This document shows positions 15,052 to 23,328 of a stretch of DNA of 39,264 bases, piece by piece. The notes beneath the pieces are model-generated. The model was not told the DNA's origin, did no database searches, and worked only from the letters and a program-made list of their open reading frames with translations. Source of the DNA: a virus. Numbering within the stretch: position 1 is the first letter of the stretch; each line of letters begins with the position of its first letter. Made by a program: the position numbers and the translations under genes. The DNA is taken from positions 1 to 39,264 of the IMG/VR virus record IMGVR_UViG_3300024518_003035; one strand, written 5' to 3'.

Positions 15052-16499
15052 TAAGAGAACTCCGCATGAGCGTCAAGGATATTAAAAGGGGTAGGCTCTG
15101 AATATGTAATCTCAAACACTCTAGCCCTTGATGAACCTAAACGATTCTGTTTGACTCTAGTTAAATATTCTCCAATCTTACCCGCTGATAATTGCCTCTC
15201 AATACTCCAATTCCTACCGGCATCATCAGACCATCTAAGCATAACTTTAGGGTCACTTCCTTGCCCTGTGACAAGTCCTACACCTACCTCAATATCTAAT
15301 TGAAAGCTGGTATAGAATACTCTGTCTAATGCGTTCCAAATAACAGGAGAAACACGTTTTCTAATAATAGGGTCTCCATTATCGGTATAAGTAGTGGTTG
15401 AAATCTCGTAAATATTACCGTTGTCGTAATCACCTAAATAGTTCTTACCATTAAAGAATCCTTGCACTCTTCCTCTATGCCTTTCATCTACTCCCGTAAC
15501 AGGATTTCGATAACTTCTTTCATGCCACATCCCGTTTTCAGTATCATACACCCATGTTTTATTATCAGTGGGAAAGGTGAGCACATAAAAGCTATTCCCT
15601 TCTTGTTGGTAGCAATAACCCACAGCGTCCGTAGTACTTGTATAACCATGAATAGCAGTCTCAAGGGGTTTGGTGGAGATGGGTATACCATCAAAGCCAC
15701 CCTCTATACTTCTATAAATCTGCCCAAAACCCTGAGCGTTTGAACCTAGCCAGAATATACTCTTACCATCTTGAGCCAATGAACTTGGAGCCTGATTACC
15801 TATTTGATGATAGGTTCCCTCCATTCTCAAAAATTGGTTGTTAGAGTCTCCAGTATTATAAAACACTTCATAAGATTGTTTACCAAATACCCATATCCTG
15901 CGATTAGATACAATCAAAGAATTAACGTAATCACTTGAACCCTCTTTCGATAGAGTTGAAAGACTGCTCCACGTTGTAGGGTCATCCACAGCCGAATAAA
16001 GGCATAAGGTGGAATTAGGCTTGTTAACTATGTAAAACCCGTCAATGATAGCGCAATGAGTAGCAGCGGGAAAATCAACGTCACTGATAACCGTAGCTGT
16101 ATTTGTAGATAAATTATAAGTGTATCCCGATGTTGAACCATCAACCACGAGCATTTGCACGCCATTATCAGCCATTTGAACTATGGTTGCGTCATCTTCA
16201 AAGGCTCCGGTAGTCAATGTAAAACGTGAAGTCTCTGAAAAAGCAGTATCATACTCTGAAACACCATTACCTCTAACACCGAAAAACTGCTCTGTGGATG
16301 ACTGATACAAGGCTCGCATTTTATTAGCACCTGAACTCTGAGTAGCTGTGAGTAACGTCCCTGGTGTAGTTCTTAAACTAGTGACTACCTTTGTTTTCCC
16401 GTCTTTGTAACTCTCGGGATACATGTTCAGAGTACTTTGGGAAGATATATCCAAAGTTTCCATTAAATAAGATTGACCGACGAAAGGAATCTCTACCAC
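15051..16499 (-). CDS. P22 gp10-like tail hub / packaged-DNA stabilisation protein
   Basis: 482 aa with the family pattern: IPFVGQSYLMETLDISSQSTLNMYPE at the start, a beta-propeller-like middle with repeated W/Y-G-x-Q-S-Y-E-V-F-Y and G-T-Y-H-Q-I-G segments, and the conserved end VMLRWSDDAGRNWS. In P22 gp10 forms the hexameric hub below the gp4 adaptor that holds tailspikes and plugs the exit channel. The next upstream gene is gp4-like, the same order as P22. Confidence 0.85.
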   Translation of the reverse strand: MVEIPFVGQSYLMETLDISSQSTLNMYPESYKDGKTKVVTSLRTTPGTLLTATQSSGANKMRALYQSSTEQFFGVRGNGVSEYDTAFSETSRFTLTTGAFEDDATIVQMADNGVQMLVVDGSTSGYTYNLSTNTATVISDVDFPAATHCAIIDGFYIVNKPNSTLCLYSAVDDPTTWSSLSTLSKEGSSDYVNSLIVSNRRIWVFGKQSYEVFYNTGDSNNQFLRMEGTYHQIGNQAPSSLAQDGKSIFWLGSNAQGFGQIYRSIEGGFDGIPISTKPLETAIHGYTSTTDAVGYCYQQEGNSFYVLTFPTDNKTWVYDTENGMWHERSYRNPVTGVDERHRGRVQGFFNGKNYLGDYDNGNIYEISTTTYTDNGDPIIRKRVSPVIWNALDRVFYTSFQLDIEVGVGLVTGQGSDPKVMLRWSDDAGRNWSIERQLSAGKIGEYLTRVKQNRLGSSRARVFEITYSEPTPFNILDAHAEFS

Positions 16500-17207
16500 T
16501 TAAACCCCACCAAACAGGTAAGACCCACCTAAACCACGACTAGTAGCCTGTCTTGCTGTATTCTGCATTATGGGCTTGTCCTTACTGTTCATTCGTTTAA
16601 TCCATGCTTTAGCCTCTTTTTTGTTCTCATAGATAACTGGGGAGATATTTGCTTTGTATTCAGGCGAAATATCAATAGCTAATTGATTCTTAATGTATTT
16701 GATATAAGCTGGTGCCAAATCAACTGAGTCAGTCACGGCTGAATAAGTGGATAATGCTGCCTGAGTCTCTAAATAAAGAGTGTACCCAGTGGATGGAGTT
16801 GGATATAAATTAACTACTCCTAAAGGATAGGTATTCCGATAATACAGATTAAACGGGTATGAAGAACTAGTAGCCTTAAGGGCCGTTAAACTATACTTTT
16901 CATTTGAAATAATATTAACAGGTATATCTAAATTGCTTGAATCCCTTACGAACGCAAAGTTAATACTCACTGGACGTACTGAGTTATCCCCGCCCGTTCC
17001 AAAGGTATAAGTACCCGCTGTTGTCAATGCCTGTGATAATTGAGCTTGTGAAGGGTGCATTAAAGGTTGCAGGTTCATAAGCTCTATCACATCATTAAAT
17101 GCGATCAAACCATCAGCAGCCTCATCAGCAGATAACGACTCACCAGCCGCCTTTACATTAAGAGACTTTAAAGCACCCAGTATAATTGCATTGACTGTTT
17201 GAGCCAT
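16500..17207 (-). CDS. P22 gp4-like head-to-tail adaptor (tail accessory factor)
   Basis: 235 aa. An N-terminal helical part (LGALKSLNVKAAGESLSADEAADGLIAFNDVIELM) and a C-terminal APAYIKYIKNQLAIDISPEY segment are hallmarks of the gp4 family, which forms a 12-mer ring under the portal after DNA packaging. P22 gp4 also has muramidase activity; I cannot identify its active site here. It lies between a small gene after the coat protein and the gp10-like hub. Confidence 0.8.
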   Translation of the reverse strand: MAQTVNAIILGALKSLNVKAAGESLSADEAADGLIAFNDVIELMNLQPLMHPSQAQLSQALTTAGTYTFGTGGDNSVRPVSINFAFVRDSSNLDIPVNIISNEKYSLTALKATSSSYPFNLYYRNTYPLGVVNLYPTPSTGYTLYLETQAALSTYSAVTDSVDLAPAYIKYIKNQLAIDISPEYKANISPVIYENKKEAKAWIKRMNSKDKPIMQNTARQATSRGLGGSYLFGGV

Positions 17208-17545
17208 TATTTACCTCGTTTATTTTTCTTTCTAGTAATAGCCGCTCTTTGTTGTGGGCTTAACGGTTTAGCTTCTTCTCTAATTTCAGGGCTTTCTTCG
17301 CTTTTCGTTTCTCCAAGTACAGGAGAATCAGCTCTTGGGCTATCTTGAATAGTTTCTTCCACATCTTCAAATACCTCTGGGTTCGTTCTAATAACTTCTT
17401 TCTCGGTCCCTTTTTGGGCTTCGTTTACTCTTTCCATCCAATGACTTTGAAAACCTTCTAATCCGGCCTCATACTCTTCAATGGCGTTATTTACTTTGAC
17501 TGTCTCTTCTTTGCTCTTGTATAAATATCTAGGGTATTGTTTCAT
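17207..17545 (-). CDS. Hypothetical virion-region protein, 112 aa
   Basis: The N-terminal half is helical (YPRYLYKSKEETVKVNNAIEE); the second half is acidic, proline-rich and probably disordered, ending in a basic KKNKRGK tail. Genes of this type often sit between coat and gp4-like adaptor genes in P22-like phages, without a known role. ATG follows TAGGAGACTTA, just after a hairpin at 17560-17581. Confidence 0.65.
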   Translation of the reverse strand: MKQYPRYLYKSKEETVKVNNAIEEYEAGLEGFQSHWMERVNEAQKGTEKEVIRTNPEVFEDVEETIQDSPRADSPVLGETKSEESPEIREEAKPLSPQQRAAITRKKNKRGK

Positions 17546-17555
17546 TAAGTCTCCT

Positions 17556-17581
17556 AAAATGGGGGCAGTTACCCACCCCCA
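17556..17581 (-). terminator. Weak hairpin terminator or attenuator after the decoration gene
   Basis: On the minus strand TGGGGG (17581-17576), a 10-base loop, then CCCCCA (17565-17560) and a short TTTT (17559-17556) form a GC stem with a weak U-run. It lies between the decoration-type protein and the 112-aa gene. It could reduce read-through or protect the 3' end of the coat/decoration message. A full terminator is less likely because the U-run is short. Confidence 0.5.
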
Positions 17582-17586
17582 AAGTG

Positions 17587-18057
17587 TTAAGCTGCGACTG
17601 CTTTGATGATGGCATAATTAATAATGATTGCTCCAGTTTCGGCTGTACCGGCTGCTACATTACCATTAATTACTGTAATCTCAAAAGAACCAGCGGCGGT
17701 GTCTGTTACAACGCAATTAGTATTGAGAGCCACAGCATCACGAAAACTGAGTACAACGACATCTGCTTCTGCCATAGATGAATTTGTAACAGTAAACTTT
17801 GCAGAAGCTTCCGCTGCTAACGAAGTTGTGTCTGTTGTGATTTGACCGCAAATAGTAGCTATTGTTACCGCTGTAGCCCTACTCGTTATTTGTGTGACTG
17901 CACCACCTGAACCAGTAGAATACCCAACCCCTAAAGAAGAGGAAGAGGATAATATTGAGCTAGTTGTTGCAACAGGGTCACGAAGTACGGACCCATCGTC
18001 ATTACCGTAATCTAAAGGTACGGCACCTGCTAAGTATGAATTTGCTGATGTTGGCAT
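17587..18057 (-). CDS. Capsid decoration/head-associated protein (putative), 156 aa
   Basis: Beta-rich Ser/Thr/Ala protein with GVGYSTGSGGAVTQITSR around 43-60, CGQITTDTTSLAAEASAKFT around 70-89, and a hydrophobic end IIINYAIIKAVAA. This pattern is widespread next to phage coat genes, where the product is usually called decoration or structural. ATG follows AAAAGGAGGCTTTAAA, a very strong site suiting abundant expression. Role inferred from position. Confidence 0.65.
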   Translation of the reverse strand: MPTSANSYLAGAVPLDYGNDDGSVLRDPVATTSSILSSSSSLGVGYSTGSGGAVTQITSRATAVTIATICGQITTDTTSLAAEASAKFTVTNSSMAEADVVVLSFRDAVALNTNCVVTDTAAGSFEITVINGNVAAGTAETGAIIINYAIIKAVAA

Positions 18058-18080
18058 TTTAAAGCCTCCTTTTAAGTTTA

Positions 18081-18106
18081 AAACTCCCCCAGCGTTGTGC
18101 TAGGGG
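18081..18106 (-). terminator. Hairpin after the coat gene, partial terminator
   Basis: On the minus strand CCCC (18106-18103), a bulged T, AGC, a 5-base loop, GCT and GGGG (18090-18087) form a stem followed by GAGTTTTAA. It begins eight bases after the coat stop codon and precedes a strong RBS for the decoration gene. Probable leaky terminator or 3' stabiliser giving more coat than downstream product. Confidence 0.6.
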
Positions 18107-18113
18107 TAGTCAA

Positions 18114-19316
18114 TTACGGTATGTAAATACGTACAGCTCGTGACGGTTCAGTCACTACAGCACCCATCAAAATATCCCAACGCATATACTGCTGAGAAGA
18201 TTTAATATCAAATCCTGTGATACATCTCATGGAGATATTATCAAGTACTTTACGAGCACCGACAACACCCTTATCTGATGGTATTTCTAAATCACAAAAT
18301 CCAACCGCTGCAAAATCAGGATGGAAAGCAAGACCCTGTCTAAACGCTGTGCTTAGAGTCCCAAGAACTGTTACCGCTGCACCTGCGACAGGTAAGGCAG
18401 TTACATTCTGGTAAGGGCCAGCTAATTCAATCTGAGGGCTGATAGTCAAAATGACATCTCCACCAGCAGAAGCAGTAACATTCCTGAACTGCATTAATTC
18501 GCCAGTATCTTGTTTGGTGAATTTGTCCACAGAATTTACACCAGCTATAGTGAAAATATCATTAGCTGCGATGGTTCCTGTTCCTGTGTCAATATCCAGA
18601 GTTGTAGCATCATCAACGGAGGTGGTTTTAACCAAATAAGCTCCATCATGAGCACCAACTGTATGACTTGAAACATTCTGAGACATACCGAACTTAAACC
18701 CAAGTGTAGGGGTTACGTCGATAATACCATCATTGTATTGCTGTGAAATGCTAGAAGCGTTATTAAAAAGACCAGAAGAACTAGAAACAATCTGCTTCAT
18801 GCCTTTAGGGCTTAAAATAACTGTTCTCTCACCATCACGCAAACAACTTGCATCATCAAGAATTACACCAGCATTCAAAATATCGTCTGAATCGACATTT
18901 GTTACAGGAAGGGCAACAGCTTGGTTGATAGCATTAGCGGTTTGACTATAAACGTATTGGTCAACTTTTGCGGCCAAAGTGTTCATAATTGGTTTTACAC
19001 GGTACTCCATGAAACCGTTTACATCTTGAGCTAGTTCGGCATCAGTGTAAGTTAAATCAACCCCAAATACTTTTGATTTGGTAAAGGGTACTGAACGCTG
19101 TTCAATTCCTTTCACATCAATATCAAAACTATCCTCTCGAACTTCTACAAGTTGGTGAGTACGTAAATTGATTGCAGCACCTGGCTTAGTACCAAAAGCA
19201 CTGTAAGTATCATCATAATGCGGTTTTATTGCATTAGTGATTACTGTTCCATTCCGAAAGTCTGACATAGACCCGGGAAGAACAATATCATTAATTAAAT
19301 TGACATTTGTAGCCAT
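18114..19316 (-). CDS. Major capsid protein, P22 coat (gp5) type
   Basis: 400 aa, against 430 in P22. Family features: N-terminal arm ending in a PG residue pair, the E-loop-like FGTKPGAAINLRTHQLVEVREDSF, FTKSKVFGVDLTYTDAELA..DVNGFMEYRVKPIM, and a central inserted beta domain (about 220-320) rich in Gly/Thr, like the P22 I-domain. The C-terminal HPDFAAVGFCDLEIPS and RCITGFDIKSSQQYMRWDIL also match coat proteins. ATG follows TTAGGAGGCCAATC. The scaffold gene precedes it and a decoration-type gene follows. Confidence 0.9.
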   Translation of the reverse strand: MATNVNLINDIVLPGSMSDFRNGTVITNAIKPHYDDTYSAFGTKPGAAINLRTHQLVEVREDSFDIDVKGIEQRSVPFTKSKVFGVDLTYTDAELAQDVNGFMEYRVKPIMNTLAAKVDQYVYSQTANAINQAVALPVTNVDSDDILNAGVILDDASCLRDGERTVILSPKGMKQIVSSSSGLFNNASSISQQYNDGIIDVTPTLGFKFGMSQNVSSHTVGAHDGAYLVKTTSVDDATTLDIDTGTGTIAANDIFTIAGVNSVDKFTKQDTGELMQFRNVTASAGGDVILTISPQIELAGPYQNVTALPVAGAAVTVLGTLSTAFRQGLAFHPDFAAVGFCDLEIPSDKGVVGARKVLDNISMRCITGFDIKSSQQYMRWDILMGAVVTEPSRAVRIYIP

Positions 19317-19338
19317 GATTGGCCTCCTAAATTATTTA

Positions 19339-19391
19339 AACCATCGGAATTGACGGTTTTATGTTGTAGCGATTAGGAGCGTCCGTAGACG
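19339..19391 (-). promoter_or_regulatory. Two small hairpins in the coat-gene leader
   Basis: On the minus strand CGTC-TACG-GACG (19391-19380) is a 4-bp stem closed by UACG, one of the extra-stable UNCG tetraloops. Further down, AACCGTC (19358-19352) pairs with GATGGTT (19345-19339) across a 6-base loop. They lie between the scaffold stop and the coat RBS and may protect the coat message or mark a processing point. Structures are visible; function is inferred. Confidence 0.4.
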
Positions 19392-19430
19392 GGAAAGGGC
19401 TATAAAAGTCCTTTAGGTTCGCAAGTATTC

Positions 19431-20240
19431 TTACTTTGTTCTACGTCTAATGCAAAATTCCTTCCAAGATTCTTTCTTTTCATCGAAAGCAATTCCAGAA
19501 GCTGCCTTAGCACGGGTTGCGCCTCCCTTCTCTGATTCAATCGGAGTGGGTGCGGAGCTAACGGTTTTAGGTGTTTTAGCTAACACCTTTGTTTCAACAG
19601 CAGTAATGGCCTTTAACTGTTCTATTGGCGATAATTCCAGAATATCTTCTAGTTCATCGGGGTTCTCATCGAAATGAGATACTATTTTGGTGCCTTGCTT
19701 TGTGCTGTTTAACAAATCTCTCACTGTCTTAGCTGATTCTACAGATACAAATTCTGCATGGTCTTTCAGCTTTGATATAATTCTTTTCTCTTTAGCCAAG
19801 TAATTAGGGTCAGATTCAAGGGCTTTCTCTTGCTGTTCTGCCCAACTCTGGCTTTTCTTCCTTCCCGCTTCTTGTTGTCTTACTCTAGCCCTTTCATCAG
19901 CTCTAATCCTGTCTTCTTCTTGCTGGCCCCATCTCTGATTGTCTGCTTCAAGCTTGTCTTCATCAACGTAATTATCAGGGTCGGGTTTACTCTTAAGTTG
20001 GTTAGCTTGCTTTAATTCTTCGTTTTCTCTTCTTAATGCTTTCGCCTCTCTTTGGGCTTCTCTTGCTTGATATGTGAGAGTTTTATTTCGGTCGCTTAGT
20101 CTTTGCTTGCCTTTTGCTTTTTCGGCTTCTTTGGCCTCTTCTACTTGCTCTGGGGTCTTTTCTACCACTTCCTCAACGGTTTCAATGACCGCTGTTTCAG
20201 GTTCTACCTGTAATTCTTCTTGTGGTGTTTGTTCGTTCAT
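19431..20240 (-). CDS. Capsid scaffold protein
   Basis: 269 aa, highly charged, with an acidic N-terminal stretch (VEPETAVIETVEEVVEKTPEQVEE), long coiled coil (about 45-160: QAREAQREAKALRRENEELKQ, DERARVRQQEAGRKK) and a basic C-terminal end (KESWKEFCIRRRTK). In P22 the basic C-terminal helix-turn-helix of scaffold binds coat. Place directly upstream of coat gives further support. No protease motif is visible. Confidence 0.8.
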   Translation of the reverse strand: MNEQTPQEELQVEPETAVIETVEEVVEKTPEQVEEAKEAEKAKGKQRLSDRNKTLTYQAREAQREAKALRRENEELKQANQLKSKPDPDNYVDEDKLEADNQRWGQQEEDRIRADERARVRQQEAGRKKSQSWAEQQEKALESDPNYLAKEKRIISKLKDHAEFVSVESAKTVRDLLNSTKQGTKIVSHFDENPDELEDILELSPIEQLKAITAVETKVLAKTPKTVSSAPTPIESEKGGATRAKAASGIAFDEKKESWKEFCIRRRTK

Positions 20241-20256
20241 CTTTATTCCTCGTCTC

Positions 20257-20865
20257 TTAAGAATTGTGAGCTTCCCATATTGCCAAGATTAAACCCATAT
20301 CAGGACTTTCAATACTATCTAGTCCAACCTGACTATCTATACTTACAGCTAATTCAGGTTCCTCTTGCCTTTCTAATATAACTAATTCTTCGGTACTAGG
20401 GGTAGATATTTCTTCTGGTTCATCTACTATCCGTAGGCTAGCCTTACCATAAGCCTCTAATCCCTTTATTTCCTCATCAGTCCATTGCTTTTTCTTTACT
20501 CCATATATCTTTTTCCCGCCACCCATGACATTGGTAGAGGCTGTTTCAAAAGGTGTCTTGGGTTCAAATGATACCCTTTTACCACCAATACCAAAAGTGA
20601 GTAAACGAGTAACCACCAATTCAACAGGTGGTATAATTGGGTTCTTAGGCTCAAATACAACCCTACGGCCATTTATAGCCATTGTGGTTAAACGAGTAAA
20701 CGGACCTTCACCCTTGCCCGTTTTCCTACGCCTACCACCAATACCAATGGAAAGTAAACGGGTTACTGTAGCAGAGCTTTTAGGTCCAGAAGCAGGATTC
20801 TTAGGAACGAAACCAGCGTATGGCCTTACACCTATTCCTTTTTGTCCATGCCTAGTCTTTGCCAT
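20257..20865 (-). CDS. Virion-region protein with three internal repeats, 202 aa
   Basis: Residues about 30-110 contain three related units: VTRLLSIGIGGRRRK, TRLTTMAINGRRVVFEPKNP and VTRLLTFGIGGKRVSFEPKTP. The second half is acidic. The N-terminus is basic and Gly/Pro-rich. Gene lies between a fibre-like protein and the scaffold, so is probably translated with virion genes. The repeats look like beta strands of a small structural protein. No known family. Confidence 0.65.
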   Translation of the reverse strand: MAKTRHGQKGIGVRPYAGFVPKNPASGPKSSATVTRLLSIGIGGRRRKTGKGEGPFTRLTTMAINGRRVVFEPKNPIIPPVELVVTRLLTFGIGGKRVSFEPKTPFETASTNVMGGGKKIYGVKKKQWTDEEIKGLEAYGKASLRIVDEPEEISTPSTEELVILERQEEPELAVSIDSQVGLDSIESPDMGLILAIWEAHNS

Positions 20866-20866
20866 T

Positions 20867-21682
20867 TTAGCTTATAACGAAGGTGTCCGTATTACTTGGG
20901 GCTTCTGTCATTGCTGTAACAGTTATTAATTTAGTACTACCCGTGTAATCGGTTATATCTGTTGATTGACCGTTTAAGACTCCGCTAGTGAAAGTAACTA
21001 CTCGACCATTATAGTGGTCATCTGTAGCCTCTATCAGGTTAGTCGTGAAAGTCGTAGTTGTCAGGGTTCCTGTAACGGCTGCCCCAGGTACTAAAGCAAA
21101 TGCCCCTTGTTCCAAATTAACAGCACTAGCAGCCACACCGTTAATTTTAGTCATATCAGCAGTAGTTTCGTTGGTTACGGTTGTAGCGGTATCAACTAAT
21201 TGAATATCCGTTCCGCTTAAATCAAGCGCAGTGGTAGGGTTCTCTACATTAGCCCAATCAATTCCTATATTACCGGAGGCCGTTGTGTTCAAGTTATTAG
21301 GCACTTTACTTGATAAAGTAGTGGCTAAGGCAGCTAAATCAGTACCCCTCATAAATCTATTTTCAATACTAAACTCACCCACCACATAACCCACGACAGA
21401 AGTGCCTCCCACTGTACCGGTAGTAATTACAATTTGATAGTCATTTCCTACTGCATAAAAGGCGTCAGCAGAAAGGTCAATTAACACATTATTCAACCCT
21501 ACAACAGAATCAAAATCTACTGATAAAGTAATACCGGCGGTACTCTGAGTAGTTCCATTTGCTTTATACACTGAAATGACAGGGGAGCCAGCCAATACAG
21601 TGCTTGCTCCATCACTACCCACAGTAGTAAACTTTGTGTTCAGTGTTGCGTAATCTTCTGCAAAATCGCCTATATATGACAT
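20867..21682 (-). CDS. Virion structural protein of unknown role, 271 aa
   Basis: Starts MSYIGDFAEDYATLNTKFTTVG, followed by repeated beta/Thr-rich stretches (GTVGGTSVVGYVVGEFSIE, IDWANVENPTTALDLSGTDIQ). A similar arrangement occurs in phage virion proteins of tail or capsid surface. No enzymatic motif. Ends immediately before the 202-aa repeat protein. Probably a fibre or surface protein. Confidence 0.6.
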   Translation of the reverse strand: MSYIGDFAEDYATLNTKFTTVGSDGASTVLAGSPVISVYKANGTTQSTAGITLSVDFDSVVGLNNVLIDLSADAFYAVGNDYQIVITTGTVGGTSVVGYVVGEFSIENRFMRGTDLAALATTLSSKVPNNLNTTASGNIGIDWANVENPTTALDLSGTDIQLVDTATTVTNETTADMTKINGVAASAVNLEQGAFALVPGAAVTGTLTTTTFTTNLIEATDDHYNGRVVTFTSGVLNGQSTDITDYTGSTKLITVTAMTEAPSNTDTFVIS

Positions 21683-21689
21683 TTAAACC

Positions 21690-22412
21690 TCATGTGTAAA
21701 TTAATCTGTTTCTTTGTGCTGAAAGTAAACCACCATGACCACCAGCCGTGGCAATCGCATAAGGTGAAAAATCCGAATCTGACCCAAACTGTGGGGTTAT
21801 AGGGGGATGGTCCGTTATTGTTGGGGTATTAACCAAACTTGCTGCATTACCCGCCCCACTATAATCTGGCTCTGGTGAATACCCAGAGCAAGGCCAATAT
21901 CCTATCGTTGGCGATGGGCCAGTCCCGTAATAATCGTCTTTTGCTTCACCTGCATTCAAAGCAAAGTCCCATATTTTAACTTCTGCAATTGCCCCGTTAG
22001 AGTACCCCGATGCAATTTTGCCTATTTCAAAATTACCTGCGTTTGTCGGAGTAGTCGCTGGCACAGCCCCATTATAAGACAAGGCCTGAGACGCTCCATT
22101 TAGAAAACATATTGACCTTGCATTTCCCACCAAAGCACCATCAAACACCCATAGTACCCTATCCCAAGTCGTAACATTCCTAGAGAAATTAGCAGAAGTA
22201 TTACCTCCATTTCGCATTGCTAAATATATCTTCCCATCACTATACACTTGAATTGACAAGTCGCTAGTGGTACTAGAAAACTTAGAAATATTTACAACTG
22301 CACTTGAGGATGCTCGCTTAACCCATGCTCCCATTGAGAACGTAGTAAGGCCATCTATTGAGGAGAAATCACCACAATTCAGATAATCACTAGCTCCAAA
22401 CTGTCTAGCCAT
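21690..22412 (-). CDS. LamG/concanavalin-like jellyroll virion protein
   Basis: 240 aa with features of a LamG-like jellyroll: TFSMGAWVKRASSS, DGKIYLAMRNGGNT, WDRVLWVFDGALVG, ICFLNGASQ and a G-x-I-A-E-V-K-I-W-D-FAL segment near the end. Such domains on virions usually bind glycans. The protein is followed by other virion genes and may decorate the capsid or help adsorption. RBS is weak (GGATG only), so it may depend on translation of the small upstream gene. Confidence 0.7.
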   Translation of the reverse strand: MARQFGASDYLNCGDFSSIDGLTTFSMGAWVKRASSSAVVNISKFSSTTSDLSIQVYSDGKIYLAMRNGGNTSANFSRNVTTWDRVLWVFDGALVGNARSICFLNGASQALSYNGAVPATTPTNAGNFEIGKIASGYSNGAIAEVKIWDFALNAGEAKDDYYGTGPSPTIGYWPCSGYSPEPDYSGAGNAASLVNTPTITDHPPITPQFGSDSDFSPYAIATAGGHGGLLSAQRNRLIYT

Positions 22413-22443
22413 TAAGCATCCGTATATTTTAAAGTTTTGTTTA

Positions 22444-22584
22444 TCACGCTGTTTTTAACCTTGTTATTGTCTCACAAAGATGTTTTCTCTCATCGTACTC
22501 TTCTTTTGCTATACTCATTTTATCGGCCACACGTTTGCCCTCACCATCAAACATTCCGCAAAGATAACTATCTAAATCAAACAT
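22444..22584 (-). CDS. Small cysteine-containing hypothetical protein, 46 aa
   Basis: Frame MFDLDSYLCGMFDGEGKR...ITRLKTA. Its ATG lies 8 bases inside the upstream gene's end, implying translational coupling. The helical second half (MSIAKEEYDERKHLCETITRLK) could form a coiled coil. It sits among virion genes. Function unknown; its small size and lack of a clear RBS lower confidence. Confidence 0.45.
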   Translation of the reverse strand: MFDLDSYLCGMFDGEGKRVADKMSIAKEEYDERKHLCETITRLKTA

Positions 22585-23074
22585 CAGTATATTCAAAATA
22601 CAACCCGAAAACAGTTACAGCAGCAGCGATAGTATCAGCACTCGCACCATCCCTTGAGAAGATAAAAGGCACCATGTCACCTACCTCAAAGTTACCCGCT
22701 GTCGCTGCCATTGTGGCATGCTGGAGCAAATCAGTGGTTCCGGGTGCAACATCTGTCACAGTCAAAGCCTCTTGTGCTGTGGCCTGGTCCATTGATTCAT
22801 TGGCCGCAACAGTTTTATAATCTAAATTTGCGATATAGTTGCCACTAGTAGCTGTAGAAGTCCATTCAATTTGGAAAACTGGTGAGTCTACATAGTTTTG
22901 AGGCACTTGAAAGGTGCCGTATAATGAGTCTTTTGTACTGGTATCATTAAACACTAAAACCAATTGGTCAAAGAAATCATTAGTTCCTTTTACTGATTGA
23001 GGCTCAAAAAACACCTCTCCGCTCGCATCCGGTTTAGTAGAAAAGCCTAGTATTGGGATTCTGTGAGTAGCCAT
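22577..23074 (-). CDS. Virion structural protein, 165 aa
   Basis: Begins MATHRIPILGFSTKPDASGEVFFEPQ, then beta-rich segments (FDQLVLVFNDT, PVFQIEWTSTATSGN) and a hydrophobic end IAAAVTVFGLYFEYTDV. This is the look of small phage fibre or capsid-surface proteins. The ATG overlaps the stop of the upstream 81-aa gene by one base. No closer assignment possible. Confidence 0.6.
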   Translation of the reverse strand: MATHRIPILGFSTKPDASGEVFFEPQSVKGTNDFFDQLVLVFNDTSTKDSLYGTFQVPQNYVDSPVFQIEWTSTATSGNYIANLDYKTVAANESMDQATAQEALTVTDVAPGTTDLLQHATMAATAGNFEVGDMVPFIFSRDGASADTIAAAVTVFGLYFEYTDV

Positions 23075-23319
23075 TATTTATCCTCATCATATTTAAATTT
23101 AAAAACAATTGCAGCTAGTACTTTTTTCTCTGCATTACTAAATACATAAGGGCTTGTAGCTGTATTAAAAGCCGCTACCCCGCCCGCCTGAGTAGTCTGT
23201 AAATAGTCCTCATATCCTTGAAAGGCCGCGTTTAAAGTTGCCTTGTCGTAATCGGGATGTTTGCCTTTGACGTACTCCCTTCGCATTTCTGCTAGTCGCT
23301 TATTACTTATTACTGCCAT
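23074..23319 (-). CDS. Small hypothetical virion-region protein, 81 aa
   Basis: Helical protein with an N-terminal KRLAEMRREYVKGKHPDYDKATLNAAFQ segment and a C-terminal NAEKKVLAAIVFKFKYDE. ATG follows AAGGGGATAATATGGC. Genes with this kind of sequence, next to a 165-aa beta protein, form a conserved-looking pair. Function unknown. Confidence 0.6.
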   Translation of the reverse strand: MAVISNKRLAEMRREYVKGKHPDYDKATLNAAFQGYEDYLQTTQAGGVAAFNTATSPYVFSNAEKKVLAAIVFKFKYDEDK

Positions 23320-23328
23320 ATTATCCCC

